Origin: an uncultured Bacteroidales bacterium | GTDB taxonomy: Bacteria > Bacteroidota > Bacteroidia > Bacteroidales > ML635J-15 | Assembly: GCA_937982115.1 (NCBI GenBank) | Contig: CALJNE010000090.1 | Span: 1 to 33,572 of the forward strand | DNA: 33,572 nucleotides | Direction: 5' to 3' | Part shown: positions 16,606 through 24,056 of the stretch, one piece after another | How positions within the stretch are numbered: position 1 is the first letter of the stretch | How the letters are laid out: every line of letters starts with the position of its first letter | Notes under the pieces: model-generated | The model's input: the letters and a program-made list of their open reading frames with translations, nothing else | What the model was told of the DNA's origin: nothing | The model's database searches: none | Program-made: the position numbers and the translations under genes

Positions 16606-16755
16606 AGTTGTTAACAGTTACTATGTTCGTTAAAGTTGGGAGTGGGTTGTTCGTTTTGTAATATTTCATTTTCTCTCAACAGATTTTCTTTAACTTTCAA
16701 ATTTCCTAACCAACTCGCTAACTATCAAACTAATTAACTGACTAACTGACTAACT
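16606..16755. repeat. 8-base-period AACT repeat facing an imperfect inverted copy
   Basis: From 16712 to 16755 AACT recurs six times exactly every eight bases with four variable bases between (16712, 16720, 16728, 16736, 16744, 16752). Upstream, AACT at 16692, AATT at 16700 and AACC at 16708 keep the 8-base step in a phase shifted by four. On the other side, 16606-16655 is rich in AGTT/GTT. GTTGGGAGTGGGTTG (about 16635-16649) pairs imperfectly with 16708-16723 (two mismatches and a bulge). The element lies between the converging lipoprotein and DAHP synthase genes, so it may act as a terminator or be a mobile/expanding repeat. Confidence 0.6.
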
Positions 16756-16777
16756 AAAATATTTGTAGAGTTGCGGT

Positions 16778-17827
16778 TTAATCTTCTTTCCCAAAAATAT
16801 CGTTTTGTCTTCGTATAGATTCTTTATGAATCATTTGCAGAAGTTTTAACAAAAATTCGCGAGAAATTGACTCCTCGCTCACATATTTAAGTCGTGCTTC
16901 CACCATAGATTTCCATCTATCGAGTTGCACAATTTTTACATTATGTTTCTTTTTAAGTTTCCCAATTTCATCAACCAGCTTAAACCTGTGTTCGAGCATA
17001 TCAATTAACTGAAAATCAATGACATCAATTTTTTCACGAAGGTTGTTAAGCTCGGATTTATAATCAATATCAGTTGATGAAATATTTCTGTATGTTAGAG
17101 AATCCAGGATTTCTTTAAACTCTTTAGGGGTAATTTGCTGTGCTTTATCGCTCCGAGCAGATTCAGGACGATAATGCGTTTCGACCATAATTCCGCAAAA
17201 ATTAAGGTCTATGGCTTTTTGACAAATTTCTTTGATGTAAATTTTATTCCCGGCAATATGGCTGGGGTCGGTTAGAATTTTAAGGTTTGGAAATCTTCGG
17301 GCAAGTTCAATTGGAATTTCCCAGTCCGGAATATTCCTGAGTTGAGTTTTTCGAAATGGATAAAAACCACGATGAATTGCAGCTACACCGAAAATTCCTT
17401 TATTTAAAAATCTTTCTATTGCTCCTGTCCATAGTTCAATATCGGGATAAATAGGATTTTTCACAAAAACATTAACCTCTTTATCTTCGCAAGCATCAAC
17501 AATCTCCTGCACAGAAAAAGGATTTGCCACAGTTCGTGCTCCTATCCAGAAGTTTTTAATATTATTTTCCAGAAGAATTTTGACGTGTTGTGCAGAACCA
17601 GCTTCGGTAATTACAGGTATTCCGGTTACATCTTCAACTTTTGCCAGCCAATTTACTGCTTCATCGCCAATTCCTTCGAAAGTTCCCGGACGAGTTCTTG
17701 GTTTCCATATTCCGGCTCTGAAAAAAGTAGGTTTTACAAATTGCTTCAGTTCCAAAGCAGTTTGCAGCAACTGTTCCTCCGATTCGGCACTACAAGGACC
17801 GGAAATTATGATAAAATCATCACACAT
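16778..17827 (-). CDS. Bifunctional DAHP synthase / chorismate mutase
   Basis: A 349-residue fusion acting twice in aromatic amino acid synthesis. Residues 1 to about 245 are a DAHP synthase of the DAHP synthetase I/KDSA family (type I-beta-like): SGPCSAES (9-16), RAGIWKPRTRPGTFEG, EAGSAQHV, the IGARTV motif, VKNP, AAIHRGFYPF, DPSHIAGN and VETHYRPESARSD. Residues about 257-345 are an AroQ-type chorismate mutase (LREKIDVIDFQLIDMLEHR, IGKLKKKH, QLDRWKSMVEAR). The first condenses PEP and erythrose 4-phosphate; the second converts chorismate to prephenate. In the homologous Prevotella enzyme the mutase domain also confers feedback inhibition by prephenate (family knowledge). The gene diverges from gltX. 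TATCTTCG (7 of 8 to the -7 box) lies at 17836-17843 with a TTG 22 bases upstream. Confidence 0.95.
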   Translation of the reverse strand: MCDDFIIISGPCSAESEEQLLQTALELKQFVKPTFFRAGIWKPRTRPGTFEGIGDEAVNWLAKVEDVTGIPVITEAGSAQHVKILLENNIKNFWIGARTVANPFSVQEIVDACEDKEVNVFVKNPIYPDIELWTGAIERFLNKGIFGVAAIHRGFYPFRKTQLRNIPDWEIPIELARRFPNLKILTDPSHIAGNKIYIKEICQKAIDLNFCGIMVETHYRPESARSDKAQQITPKEFKEILDSLTYRNISSTDIDYKSELNNLREKIDVIDFQLIDMLEHRFKLVDEIGKLKKKHNVKIVQLDRWKSMVEARLKYVSEESISREFLLKLLQMIHKESIRRQNDIFGKED

Positions 17828-17896
17828 AAGTTTTGCGAAGATACTAAGTTTAAAAATTATAATTTCAATATTTCAATAAAATTTTACCTGCCTGAG

Positions 17897-17912
17897 TATT
17901 TTTGTATTTTTG
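17897..17912 (+). promoter_or_regulatory. Two tandem -7 boxes before gltX
   Basis: TATTTTTG occurs twice back to back (17897-17904 and 17905-17912), each a full TAnnTTTG match. The ATG of gltX follows 14 bases after the second. No TTG lies at a -33 distance. The 99-base gap also carries the DAHP synthase promoter on the other strand. Confidence 0.5.
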
Positions 17913-17926
17913 CAAAAAAAATTTTT

Positions 17927-19429
17927 ATGGTAAGAGTAAGATTTGCACCAAGTCCCACAGGACCTTTACACATTGGAGGAGTAAGAACAGCTTTATTTAA
18001 TTATTTATTTGCAAAAAAAAATGCAGGCACTTTTATTCTCCGAATCGAAGATACAGACCAAACAAGATATGTTCCGGGAGCTGAAGAATACATTATGGAT
18101 TCACTCGAATGGCTGGGTATAAAATTCGATGAAGGTATGCGCGAAGGCGGAAATTATGGTCCATACAGACAAAGTGAAAGAAAAGATATTTACGAGAAAT
18201 ACTGCAAATTATTATTGGAAAAAGGTAAAGCATACATAGCTTTTGACACTCCCGAAGAATTAGAAACTCTCAGGAAAGAATATGAATCAAAAGGACAAAC
18301 TTTTACCTATAATTATATTACACGCAAAAACCTTAAAAACTCTCTAACATTAGGACAGGAAGAAACTCAAAAATTAATAAATTCCGGCGTGCCTTATGTT
18401 GTACGGTTTTTAATTCCCGAAAACGAAATTATTGAAGTTTATGACGAAATAAGAGAAGATGTAAAATTTAATTCAAATGAGCTCGACGACAAAGTCTTGA
18501 TGAAAGCTGACGGATTACCCACATATCATCTTGCCAACATTGTTGACGACTATTTGATGGAAATAACACATGTTATCCGAGGCGAAGAATGGTTACCATC
18601 CCTGCCTTTGCACGTGTTATTATACAAAGCATTTGAGTGGGAAGCTCCTAAATTTGCACATTTGCCTCTAATTCTAAAACCAAACGGAAAAGGTAAGTTG
18701 AGCAAACGCGACGGCGACCAGATGGGATTTCCGGTTTTTCCATTAGAATGGAATAACGGAGATGAAATATTCAGGGGATACCGCGAAGACGGATACTTGC
18801 CCGAAGCTGTTATCAATATGCTGGCTCTTTTAGGTTGGAACCCCGGCACAGAACAAGAAATCTTCAGCATGGACGAACTTATTGAGGCTTTTTCAATTGA
18901 AAGAGTCGTGAAAAGTGGCAGCCGCTTCGACCCTGATAAAGCAAAGTGGTTTAATCATCAATATATTATGAAAAAAGATGGCCAAGAACTCGCTAAAATG
19001 ATTGAAACAATACTCAAAGAACAGAATTTAAACTATAATATTGAAACTCTTCCCAGAATTTGTACCCTCATAAAAGAAAGGGTTAACTTTGTGAAAGACA
19101 TTGTAAGCGAAGGAATTTACTTTTTCAAGCAACCGGAAACTTACGAAGAAAAGTTTTTCAAAAAAGCAGTGAAAGAAAACACCCCCGAAATATTAAGAAA
19201 ACTTATTGAAATACTTGAAAACACGCAGGATTTTAGCTCTGCAAATACCGAAAATGCAGTTAAAACCTGGCTGGAAGAATCTCAACTCAGCTTCGGACAG
19301 GTAATGCCAGCATTCAGATTAGCAATTGTTGGCGAAGGCAAAGGTCCTAATGTTTTTGATATTACTGAAATTATCGGAAAAGAAGAAACAATTAGCAGAT
19401 TGAATAAATTCCTGAAATATCTTAGTTAG
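17927..19429 (+). CDS. gltX: Glutamyl-tRNA synthetase
   Basis: Charges tRNA-Glu (and possibly tRNA-Gln in species lacking GlnRS). A class I synthetase of 500 residues, the normal length. It has the HIGH-type signature FAPSPTGPLHIGG (6-18), RIEDTDQTR, GPYRQSER, the VIRGEEWLPS binding segment, and the KMSKS-type motif KLSKR at 257-261, followed by an all-helical anticodon-binding C-terminus. The frame is open far upstream, to 17585, but that extension overlaps the DAHP synthase gene and the promoter, and the conserved N-terminus begins exactly at the ATG at 17927 (MVRVRFAPSPTG). It ends 142 bases before a converging gene. Confidence 0.97.
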   Translation: MVRVRFAPSPTGPLHIGGVRTALFNYLFAKKNAGTFILRIEDTDQTRYVPGAEEYIMDSLEWLGIKFDEGMREGGNYGPYRQSERKDIYEKYCKLLLEKGKAYIAFDTPEELETLRKEYESKGQTFTYNYITRKNLKNSLTLGQEETQKLINSGVPYVVRFLIPENEIIEVYDEIREDVKFNSNELDDKVLMKADGLPTYHLANIVDDYLMEITHVIRGEEWLPSLPLHVLLYKAFEWEAPKFAHLPLILKPNGKGKLSKRDGDQMGFPVFPLEWNNGDEIFRGYREDGYLPEAVINMLALLGWNPGTEQEIFSMDELIEAFSIERVVKSGSRFDPDKAKWFNHQYIMKKDGQELAKMIETILKEQNLNYNIETLPRICTLIKERVNFVKDIVSEGIYFFKQPETYEEKFFKKAVKENTPEILRKLIEILENTQDFSSANTENAVKTWLEESQLSFGQVMPAFRLAIVGEGKGPNVFDITEIIGKEETISRLNKFLKYLS

Positions 19430-19523
19430 GATAAGATTTTTATGAGATATGCAAAAAACCTCATTACAAATTAGAAAATGTAAAATTTACCTGAAGGCTT
19501 ATAAAAACGGTGATTTTGGCTAC

Positions 19524-19552
19524 GCATATTCCCCATGATGGGGTTGCTATGC
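19524..19552. repeat. Compact nested palindrome between gltX and the PEGA gene
   Basis: CCCCA-TGA-TGGGG (19531-19543) forms a strong GC stem, nested inside a second pair GCATA (19524-19528) and TATGC (19548-19552), with short unpaired TT and TTGC between. It is far more GC-rich than its surroundings. It lies between two converging genes and is followed by TTTAAATATATT rather than a clean T-run. It could be a two-way terminator, a small structured RNA end, or one copy of a dispersed REP-like palindrome. Confidence 0.5.
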
Positions 19553-19571
19553 TTTAAATATATTATTACTG

Positions 19572-21419
19572 TTAATATATAACAAATCTGACACCTACTT
19601 CGTAGTTTATTCCATTTCGGTCGGGAAATAAGTCTTTGTAGGAAGGGGTATATATGCCCAATGAAACAGGAACATCCATTTTATCGTAAAGGCTTCCATG
19701 AAAATTAAAATAATTTACTCCGCCAAATATTTCAATATTTTTAATAATTCTGATACCAAGTCTGCCTCCGAAGTTTGTAAAATTAGAATAAATCAAATCC
19801 GGATAGAAATAGAATGGCTGTGTGAAATTAGGATTCCAATTTAATGTGGATGCGTACTCCTGTCCTAACCCTGCAGACAGTTCAAATACAGCAAAACTTC
19901 TAAACCAGATATTATAATTAATCCCTAAGGAAAACCTGAAAAGATCAATATTTTGTTCGTTCAGATAGAAATTTGAGTATAAATTGTTTTGATATCCCAC
20001 ATTTCCGTAAACACCCCACTTTTTTTTATCGTCATAATTCAAATATGCACAAGCTCCAATACCCCCGGGAGATTTTGAAAAACCTGAAAGTCCAAAGCCA
20101 AAAACAGTACGTTTTTTTATATAGTCTTTGCTTTTTAGTTTATTAAGATTAATGGTTTTGTTTATAACTATCCCTTTAGATTTTTTCTCAAGCTTATAAA
20201 ATTTTTCATTCAATTGAGACATTGGCGGTATTTCGTCGAATACAGTATGATAGCCTTCTTTTATTATTCTAATACGGTTTTGTTTAGAGTAGTCCAGATA
20301 AAATTCTAAAGGAGTATTACCTATTAGGACATTGTTGACATAAACCGAAGCATTTGATGGAGCAGTTGTTAACTTAAACTTTCGTCCCGGTTTTAATTCA
20401 TAATAAAACTCTTTAGTTTTATCGTATTCTACCAAAATACTATCCGAAACAGTAACATAATTTTCTAATTCGAGAGTTAAAAGTCGCTTTCCGACAGGTA
20501 TATTTCTAAGAAATTTTGGTGTTGTACCGTAAAATTCTCCATCAATAAAAATAGAAGCTCCATAAGGTTTTGATTGTACAGAAATTACTCCTAACAGAGG
20601 CTCAAGTTGTTGAGAAATTGTGTAGTTTTTCCCAACAACAACATAAACTTCCTTGTAGAAAGTTTTGTAGCCATCTGCTTTAATTTCAACAATATGCAGT
20701 CCTTCAATAATTTTAGAGGAATAATTTCCTTTACCGACAAAAACTTTATCAATAAAAATTTCGGCAAAACTATTTGTTGAAATAAAGATAGTGCCATAAA
20801 TATCGAGTTCTTCGAGTTTTTCGTTCACAATAAGAGTTTCGCCGGCTTTTACAAAGATTTCTAATTCTCGAGATTTATACTGAGGTTTTTCAAATCTACA
20901 CATATATTTTCCGGTAAATAAAGGAATTGTTAGCGGAGTAGTTCCTCTGAATTTATCATTTATAAAAACAGACGCTCCCGAAGGCTCGGATTCAAAAACA
21001 ACAAATTCGGTAGCAGGATTTTCATCGTCGGAAAAATTAATCCCATCTCCGGTCAATACGAGTTTATAAACAGTAGCAGGCTTAATTACAACCGGGAAAA
21101 AATATTCATAAGGAATATAACCTTTTTTAATGAATTTCAACATTTTTTCTTTGGGAGAAACATAAATCCAGTATTCTGATTTTTTTTCAACAACATCCCC
21201 TTCCACGCCAAGACGGGTTTCAAAAAACAGAGCGTCTAAATTAGTATATACTTTAATTAATGCACATTTTTCGTCATTAACATTATAACGCGGATTAACA
21301 AGTGCACTTAAATCGTTAGGGTCTTCTTCAAAAGAAATTATTTTGAATTGCTGCCCCAACAACTCATTAGCAAATAATAATAAAATTAAAAGAAAAATAT
21401 TTCTTACTAATGATTTCAA
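19572..21419 (-). CDS. PEGA-repeat protein with C-terminal outer-membrane beta-barrel
   Basis: A 615-residue exported protein. A signal peptide spans residues 1-22 (ending LLGQ). Residues 25-125 are an N-terminal domain seen in similar Bacteroidota proteins. Four PEGA-type repeats follow at about 138-205, 208-273, 275-342 and 346-400 (for example SEPSGASVFINDKFRGTTPL and SKPYGASIFIDGEFYGTTP). The second is degenerate and lacks the GTTP turn. Residues about 430-615 are beta strands with aromatic girdles that look like a small outer-membrane barrel ending in VRFVIY. It may hold the outer membrane to surface glycans or peptidoglycan; the role is unproven. The start is a TTG at 21419: no ATG or GTG is in frame before the stop upstream, and the signal peptide begins here. 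It lies 27 bases behind the secreted protein gene, probably in one operon. Confidence 0.85.
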   Translation of the reverse strand: MKSLVRNIFLLILLLFANELLGQQFKIISFEEDPNDLSALVNPRYNVNDEKCALIKVYTNLDALFFETRLGVEGDVVEKKSEYWIYVSPKEKMLKFIKKGYIPYEYFFPVVIKPATVYKLVLTGDGINFSDDENPATEFVVFESEPSGASVFINDKFRGTTPLTIPLFTGKYMCRFEKPQYKSRELEIFVKAGETLIVNEKLEELDIYGTIFISTNSFAEIFIDKVFVGKGNYSSKIIEGLHIVEIKADGYKTFYKEVYVVVGKNYTISQQLEPLLGVISVQSKPYGASIFIDGEFYGTTPKFLRNIPVGKRLLTLELENYVTVSDSILVEYDKTKEFYYELKPGRKFKLTTAPSNASVYVNNVLIGNTPLEFYLDYSKQNRIRIIKEGYHTVFDEIPPMSQLNEKFYKLEKKSKGIVINKTINLNKLKSKDYIKKRTVFGFGLSGFSKSPGGIGACAYLNYDDKKKWGVYGNVGYQNNLYSNFYLNEQNIDLFRFSLGINYNIWFRSFAVFELSAGLGQEYASTLNWNPNFTQPFYFYPDLIYSNFTNFGGRLGIRIIKNIEIFGGVNYFNFHGSLYDKMDVPVSLGIYTPSYKDLFPDRNGINYEVGVRFVIY

Positions 21420-21446
21420 AATGCTTTTTGCAAAAACATTTGCAAA

Positions 21447-22373
21447 TTACAAACCAAACAGCAATTTACCAAAAAATTTTTCTGTATCTGTTTTTGCTTG
21501 ATAAAATACTATTCCTCTATAGTTTGCAGGAAAGAAATTTTGGCCTTTTTGAAAATTATAAAAATTCAGCAGTTTGGAGTCTGTTCCATAAAGGTAAAGT
21601 ACACCCGACTTTTCTGAGTTCAAGATAATGTTATTTTCAGTGTTTACAAGAGAAAAATTTTCGTAATGATTATCTAAAATATTTGTTGGCAGATAATCAA
21701 CATATACTGTCCAATCTTCGATATTATTATCAACACCTAAAATATTATATACAACAGGATTGGTGAAATCGTTTTCGGTAATTCCCGGAATTTGTTCAAC
21801 TCCGTTTACAAAAGCAACAGCTCCCGGAGCTAGGTCAAAATATGCTACAAGATTATTCAAATAGAGATAAGGTTCTATTTTAATCAAAACACTTTTGGTA
21901 TTTCGGTCAACAACAGCTTGTTGCCAGGATTCAACAAATCTGTAATAAAGAATTTCAGCAGATGTATAAACTTCGGTTTCCATCCAGATAAAAGGTACAA
22001 CATCAGAACCTACTAAGGCATTATTTCTGAAATAAATTTTATTTGACAGTGGAATTTCGACACTGTCGGGAGTAAGGAGAATAAATTCGATTAGCTCGCC
22101 TTCTTCCTGATTACTGTAGAAGTTAAGGTTAAAAGTATCGTAAGTACAGCCTCCACCTTGAGCTTTGGCAATTCCTCTGCATTGTCCGTTGTAAAAAGCT
22201 CCGAGTCTAAATTCGGGATGACTTGCAAAATATCCAGCACTAAGGAACACTCTGCCATAAGCTCTCATCGAAAAACTAAAATCATCGGAATTATATTCCC
22301 ATTGATGCTGTGGCTGAGCTTTTATAAAACTGAATGACAACAGAAAAAACAGTAGTAAAAATAATTGCTTCAT
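21447..22373 (-). CDS. Secreted protein of unknown function with T9SS-like C-terminus
   Basis: A 308-residue protein with a clear signal peptide (1-19, ending FIKAQ). Residues about 30-130 (FSFSMRAYGRVFLSAGYF, FRLGAFYNGQCRGIA, FNLNFYSNQEEGELIEFILL) match a beta-sandwich pattern often found in large Bacteroidota surface proteins. Residues about 155-230 resemble an Ig-like cell-surface repeat (LIKIEPYLYLNNLVAYFDLAPG, the ITENDFTNPVVYNI stretch, DWTVYVDYLP). The last 55 residues (SGVLYLYGTDSKLL, FFPANYRGIVFYQAK) have the shape of a degenerate type IX sorting domain. The gene diverges from the GNAT-like gene at 22454 and precedes the PEGA gene by 27 bases, so the two may work together at the cell surface. 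No enzymatic motif is seen. Confidence 0.78.
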   Translation of the reverse strand: MKQLFLLLFFLLSFSFIKAQPQHQWEYNSDDFSFSMRAYGRVFLSAGYFASHPEFRLGAFYNGQCRGIAKAQGGGCTYDTFNLNFYSNQEEGELIEFILLTPDSVEIPLSNKIYFRNNALVGSDVVPFIWMETEVYTSAEILYYRFVESWQQAVVDRNTKSVLIKIEPYLYLNNLVAYFDLAPGAVAFVNGVEQIPGITENDFTNPVVYNILGVDNNIEDWTVYVDYLPTNILDNHYENFSLVNTENNIILNSEKSGVLYLYGTDSKLLNFYNFQKGQNFFPANYRGIVFYQAKTDTEKFFGKLLFGL

Positions 22374-22453
22374 AATTAAAATTTTGTGTAAGATAATAAT
22401 TTATAAAATTCATCATCATTTTTTATATAACTTTACGAGTAAATTTTTGTTCA

Positions 22454-23329
22454 GTGAAAATTCAGCATTTTGAAAATAAAAATATTGACCGCAGTATCTA
22501 CGACAAAATCCTTTCAGAATCTTCGTTCGGCAATTTATATTCCTGTTCGTGGTATCTGGATGTAGTAAATCCCGGGTGGGAATTACTTGCGGATGAAAAC
22601 TTTAACTTCATAATGCCTATTGCAGCCAAGAAGAAGTTTGGAATAAAATACATTGTTCAACCTTACTTTACACAACAACTCGGTATTTTCGGAAAAGAGA
22701 TTCCTGACAATGAAACCATAAATTCTTTCATTAAAGCAATTCCTTACAAAAGATATTACATTCAGTTTAATGAATCCACTCCAAAAGAAAATTTTAGGAT
22801 TTTCAGAAAAAATTACATACTGAATCTTGAGAATACCTATAAAATATTGCATAAATCATTCAACAGTAATTGTAAAAGAAATCTAAAAAAGGCTGAATCT
22901 AAAAATTTACTGGTAAAAAAATTGTCTGTAAATGAGTTTATAAATTTCGTTAAAGCAAATTCGGAAGTAAAAATATTAAAACAAAAGATTGAACTTATAC
23001 AGCAGATAGTTGAAGCAGTTGAAGTTAACTTAGGAGATAATTTTTTAAAAGCTGTTGTGGATAAGGAGAGCAATATACTTGCAGTGGGATTTTTCCCGGA
23101 GTATAAAAACCGAATTTATAATTTAATTCCGGTGAGTTCAAAAGCGGGAAAAGAGTCCAATGCAATGACATTTTTGTTGAACAATATTATTTTTGAAAAT
23201 TCTTCACAGGCAAAAATTTTAGACTTTGAAGGTTCGGAAATTTCCTCAATAGCTCGTTTTTTTGAATCTTTTGGAAGCGGTCCGTTAAATTTTCCGGTAA
23301 TAAACAAAAAATTATTTGGCATTTTATGA
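22454..23329 (+). CDS. GNAT/FemAB-like acyltransferase of unknown substrate
   Basis: A 291-residue soluble protein of a Bacteroidota family usually annotated as GNAT or FemAB-like. Seen: SSWYLD-type SCSWYLDVVNPGWELL near 30-46, MPIAAKKKFGIKYIVQPYFTQQLGIFG (family hallmark, 53-80), and a Lys/Arg-rich FNSNCKRNLKKAE segment before the second acyltransferase half, which includes AVGFFPEY and the LDFEGSEISSIARFFESFG C-terminal region. FemAB-like relatives move amino acids or acyl groups onto cell-wall precursors or lipids; the substrate here is unknown. The start is a GTG at 22454; the next ATG is far inside the conserved part. Its stop lies one base from the stop of the converging recO. Confidence 0.8.
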   Translation: MKIQHFENKNIDRSIYDKILSESSFGNLYSCSWYLDVVNPGWELLADENFNFIMPIAAKKKFGIKYIVQPYFTQQLGIFGKEIPDNETINSFIKAIPYKRYYIQFNESTPKENFRIFRKNYILNLENTYKILHKSFNSNCKRNLKKAESKNLLVKKLSVNEFINFVKANSEVKILKQKIELIQQIVEAVEVNLGDNFLKAVVDKESNILAVGFFPEYKNRIYNLIPVSSKAGKESNAMTFLLNNIIFENSSQAKILDFEGSEISSIARFFESFGSGPLNFPVINKKLFGIL

Positions 23330-23330
23330 G

Positions 23331-24053
23331 TTAGGAAAACAAATCTTCGAGAACTTTCAGTGTTTTCAATTCCTTAAATCCAGCAAAATGATATTGATAA
23401 TATTTCACAAAAATATTTATCAATTCTTTCCTGTACTGATAATTAATTTTTATTGGATTTTCGGTAAGATTGGATTTTAAGAAACTATGAAGTAATTCCG
23501 AACTTTGATAATCGAGAGATTCTTCATCAGAATGAAACACAGGGAAGAACATTCCTTCTCTGAAATTAAAATATGGGACTTCTTTAGAAAAATTATTATA
23601 TATTTTAAAGCCTTCTAAATCTGCGAAATCTCTTAAAAAATACAAATGAAAATTGCTAACATTATAATTAGCTTCATTAAGTTGGAGAATATAATTTTTC
23701 AAGAATTCAAAAAGATTCTGGTTTGGACTTTGTTCACGAATTGTTTTATGCAATATTTCGGTTATAAATTGGGAAATTGCAATTTTATTTATGTCGGAAC
23801 ATAAATCTGCCAGGATATAATTTGATTCGCAGTATTTTAGATTCTGGACTTCAATAGTATTTTTAAAATTTATTTCGGTGTTAATAATATTAAGATGAAA
23901 AAACAGTGCAGGTTTAAGATTTGATTTTGACTTATGACTAAGTCTAACAATAGCTGAAACTTTTCCTAATTCCCTGGTTAAAAGTGAAACGATAATAGAA
24001 TTATCGGTATATTTAATTTTATTTATAACAATTGCTTCGGTTTTTACGAGCAT
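23331..24053 (-). CDS. recO: DNA repair protein RecO
   Basis: A 240-residue RecO, which helps RecA displace SSB in gap repair by the RecFOR route. It has the N-terminal OB fold (MLVKTEAIVINKIKYTDNS, IVSLLTRELGKVSAIVR) and the helical C-terminal region (ISQFITEILHKTIREQ, NFHLYFLRDFADLEGF, IFVKYYQYHFAGFKELKTL). The four zinc-ligand cysteines of many RecO proteins are absent. It starts three bases after the porZ stop and is surely translated from the same mRNA. It ends one base from the converging GNAT-like gene, leaving no room for a terminator between them. Confidence 0.93.
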   Translation of the reverse strand: MLVKTEAIVINKIKYTDNSIIVSLLTRELGKVSAIVRLSHKSKSNLKPALFFHLNIINTEINFKNTIEVQNLKYCESNYILADLCSDINKIAISQFITEILHKTIREQSPNQNLFEFLKNYILQLNEANYNVSNFHLYFLRDFADLEGFKIYNNFSKEVPYFNFREGMFFPVFHSDEESLDYQSSELLHSFLKSNLTENPIKINYQYRKELINIFVKYYQYHFAGFKELKTLKVLEDLFS

Positions 24054-24056
24054 AGT

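Noticed and set aside
16712-16755. CRISPR-like array
   Set aside because: The repeat is only four bases with four-base spacers, far shorter than any CRISPR repeat, and there are no cas genes.
17585-17926. N-terminal extension of gltX
   Set aside because: It overlaps the 5' part of the DAHP synthase gene and the shared promoter, and the synthetase family starts exactly at the ATG at 17927.
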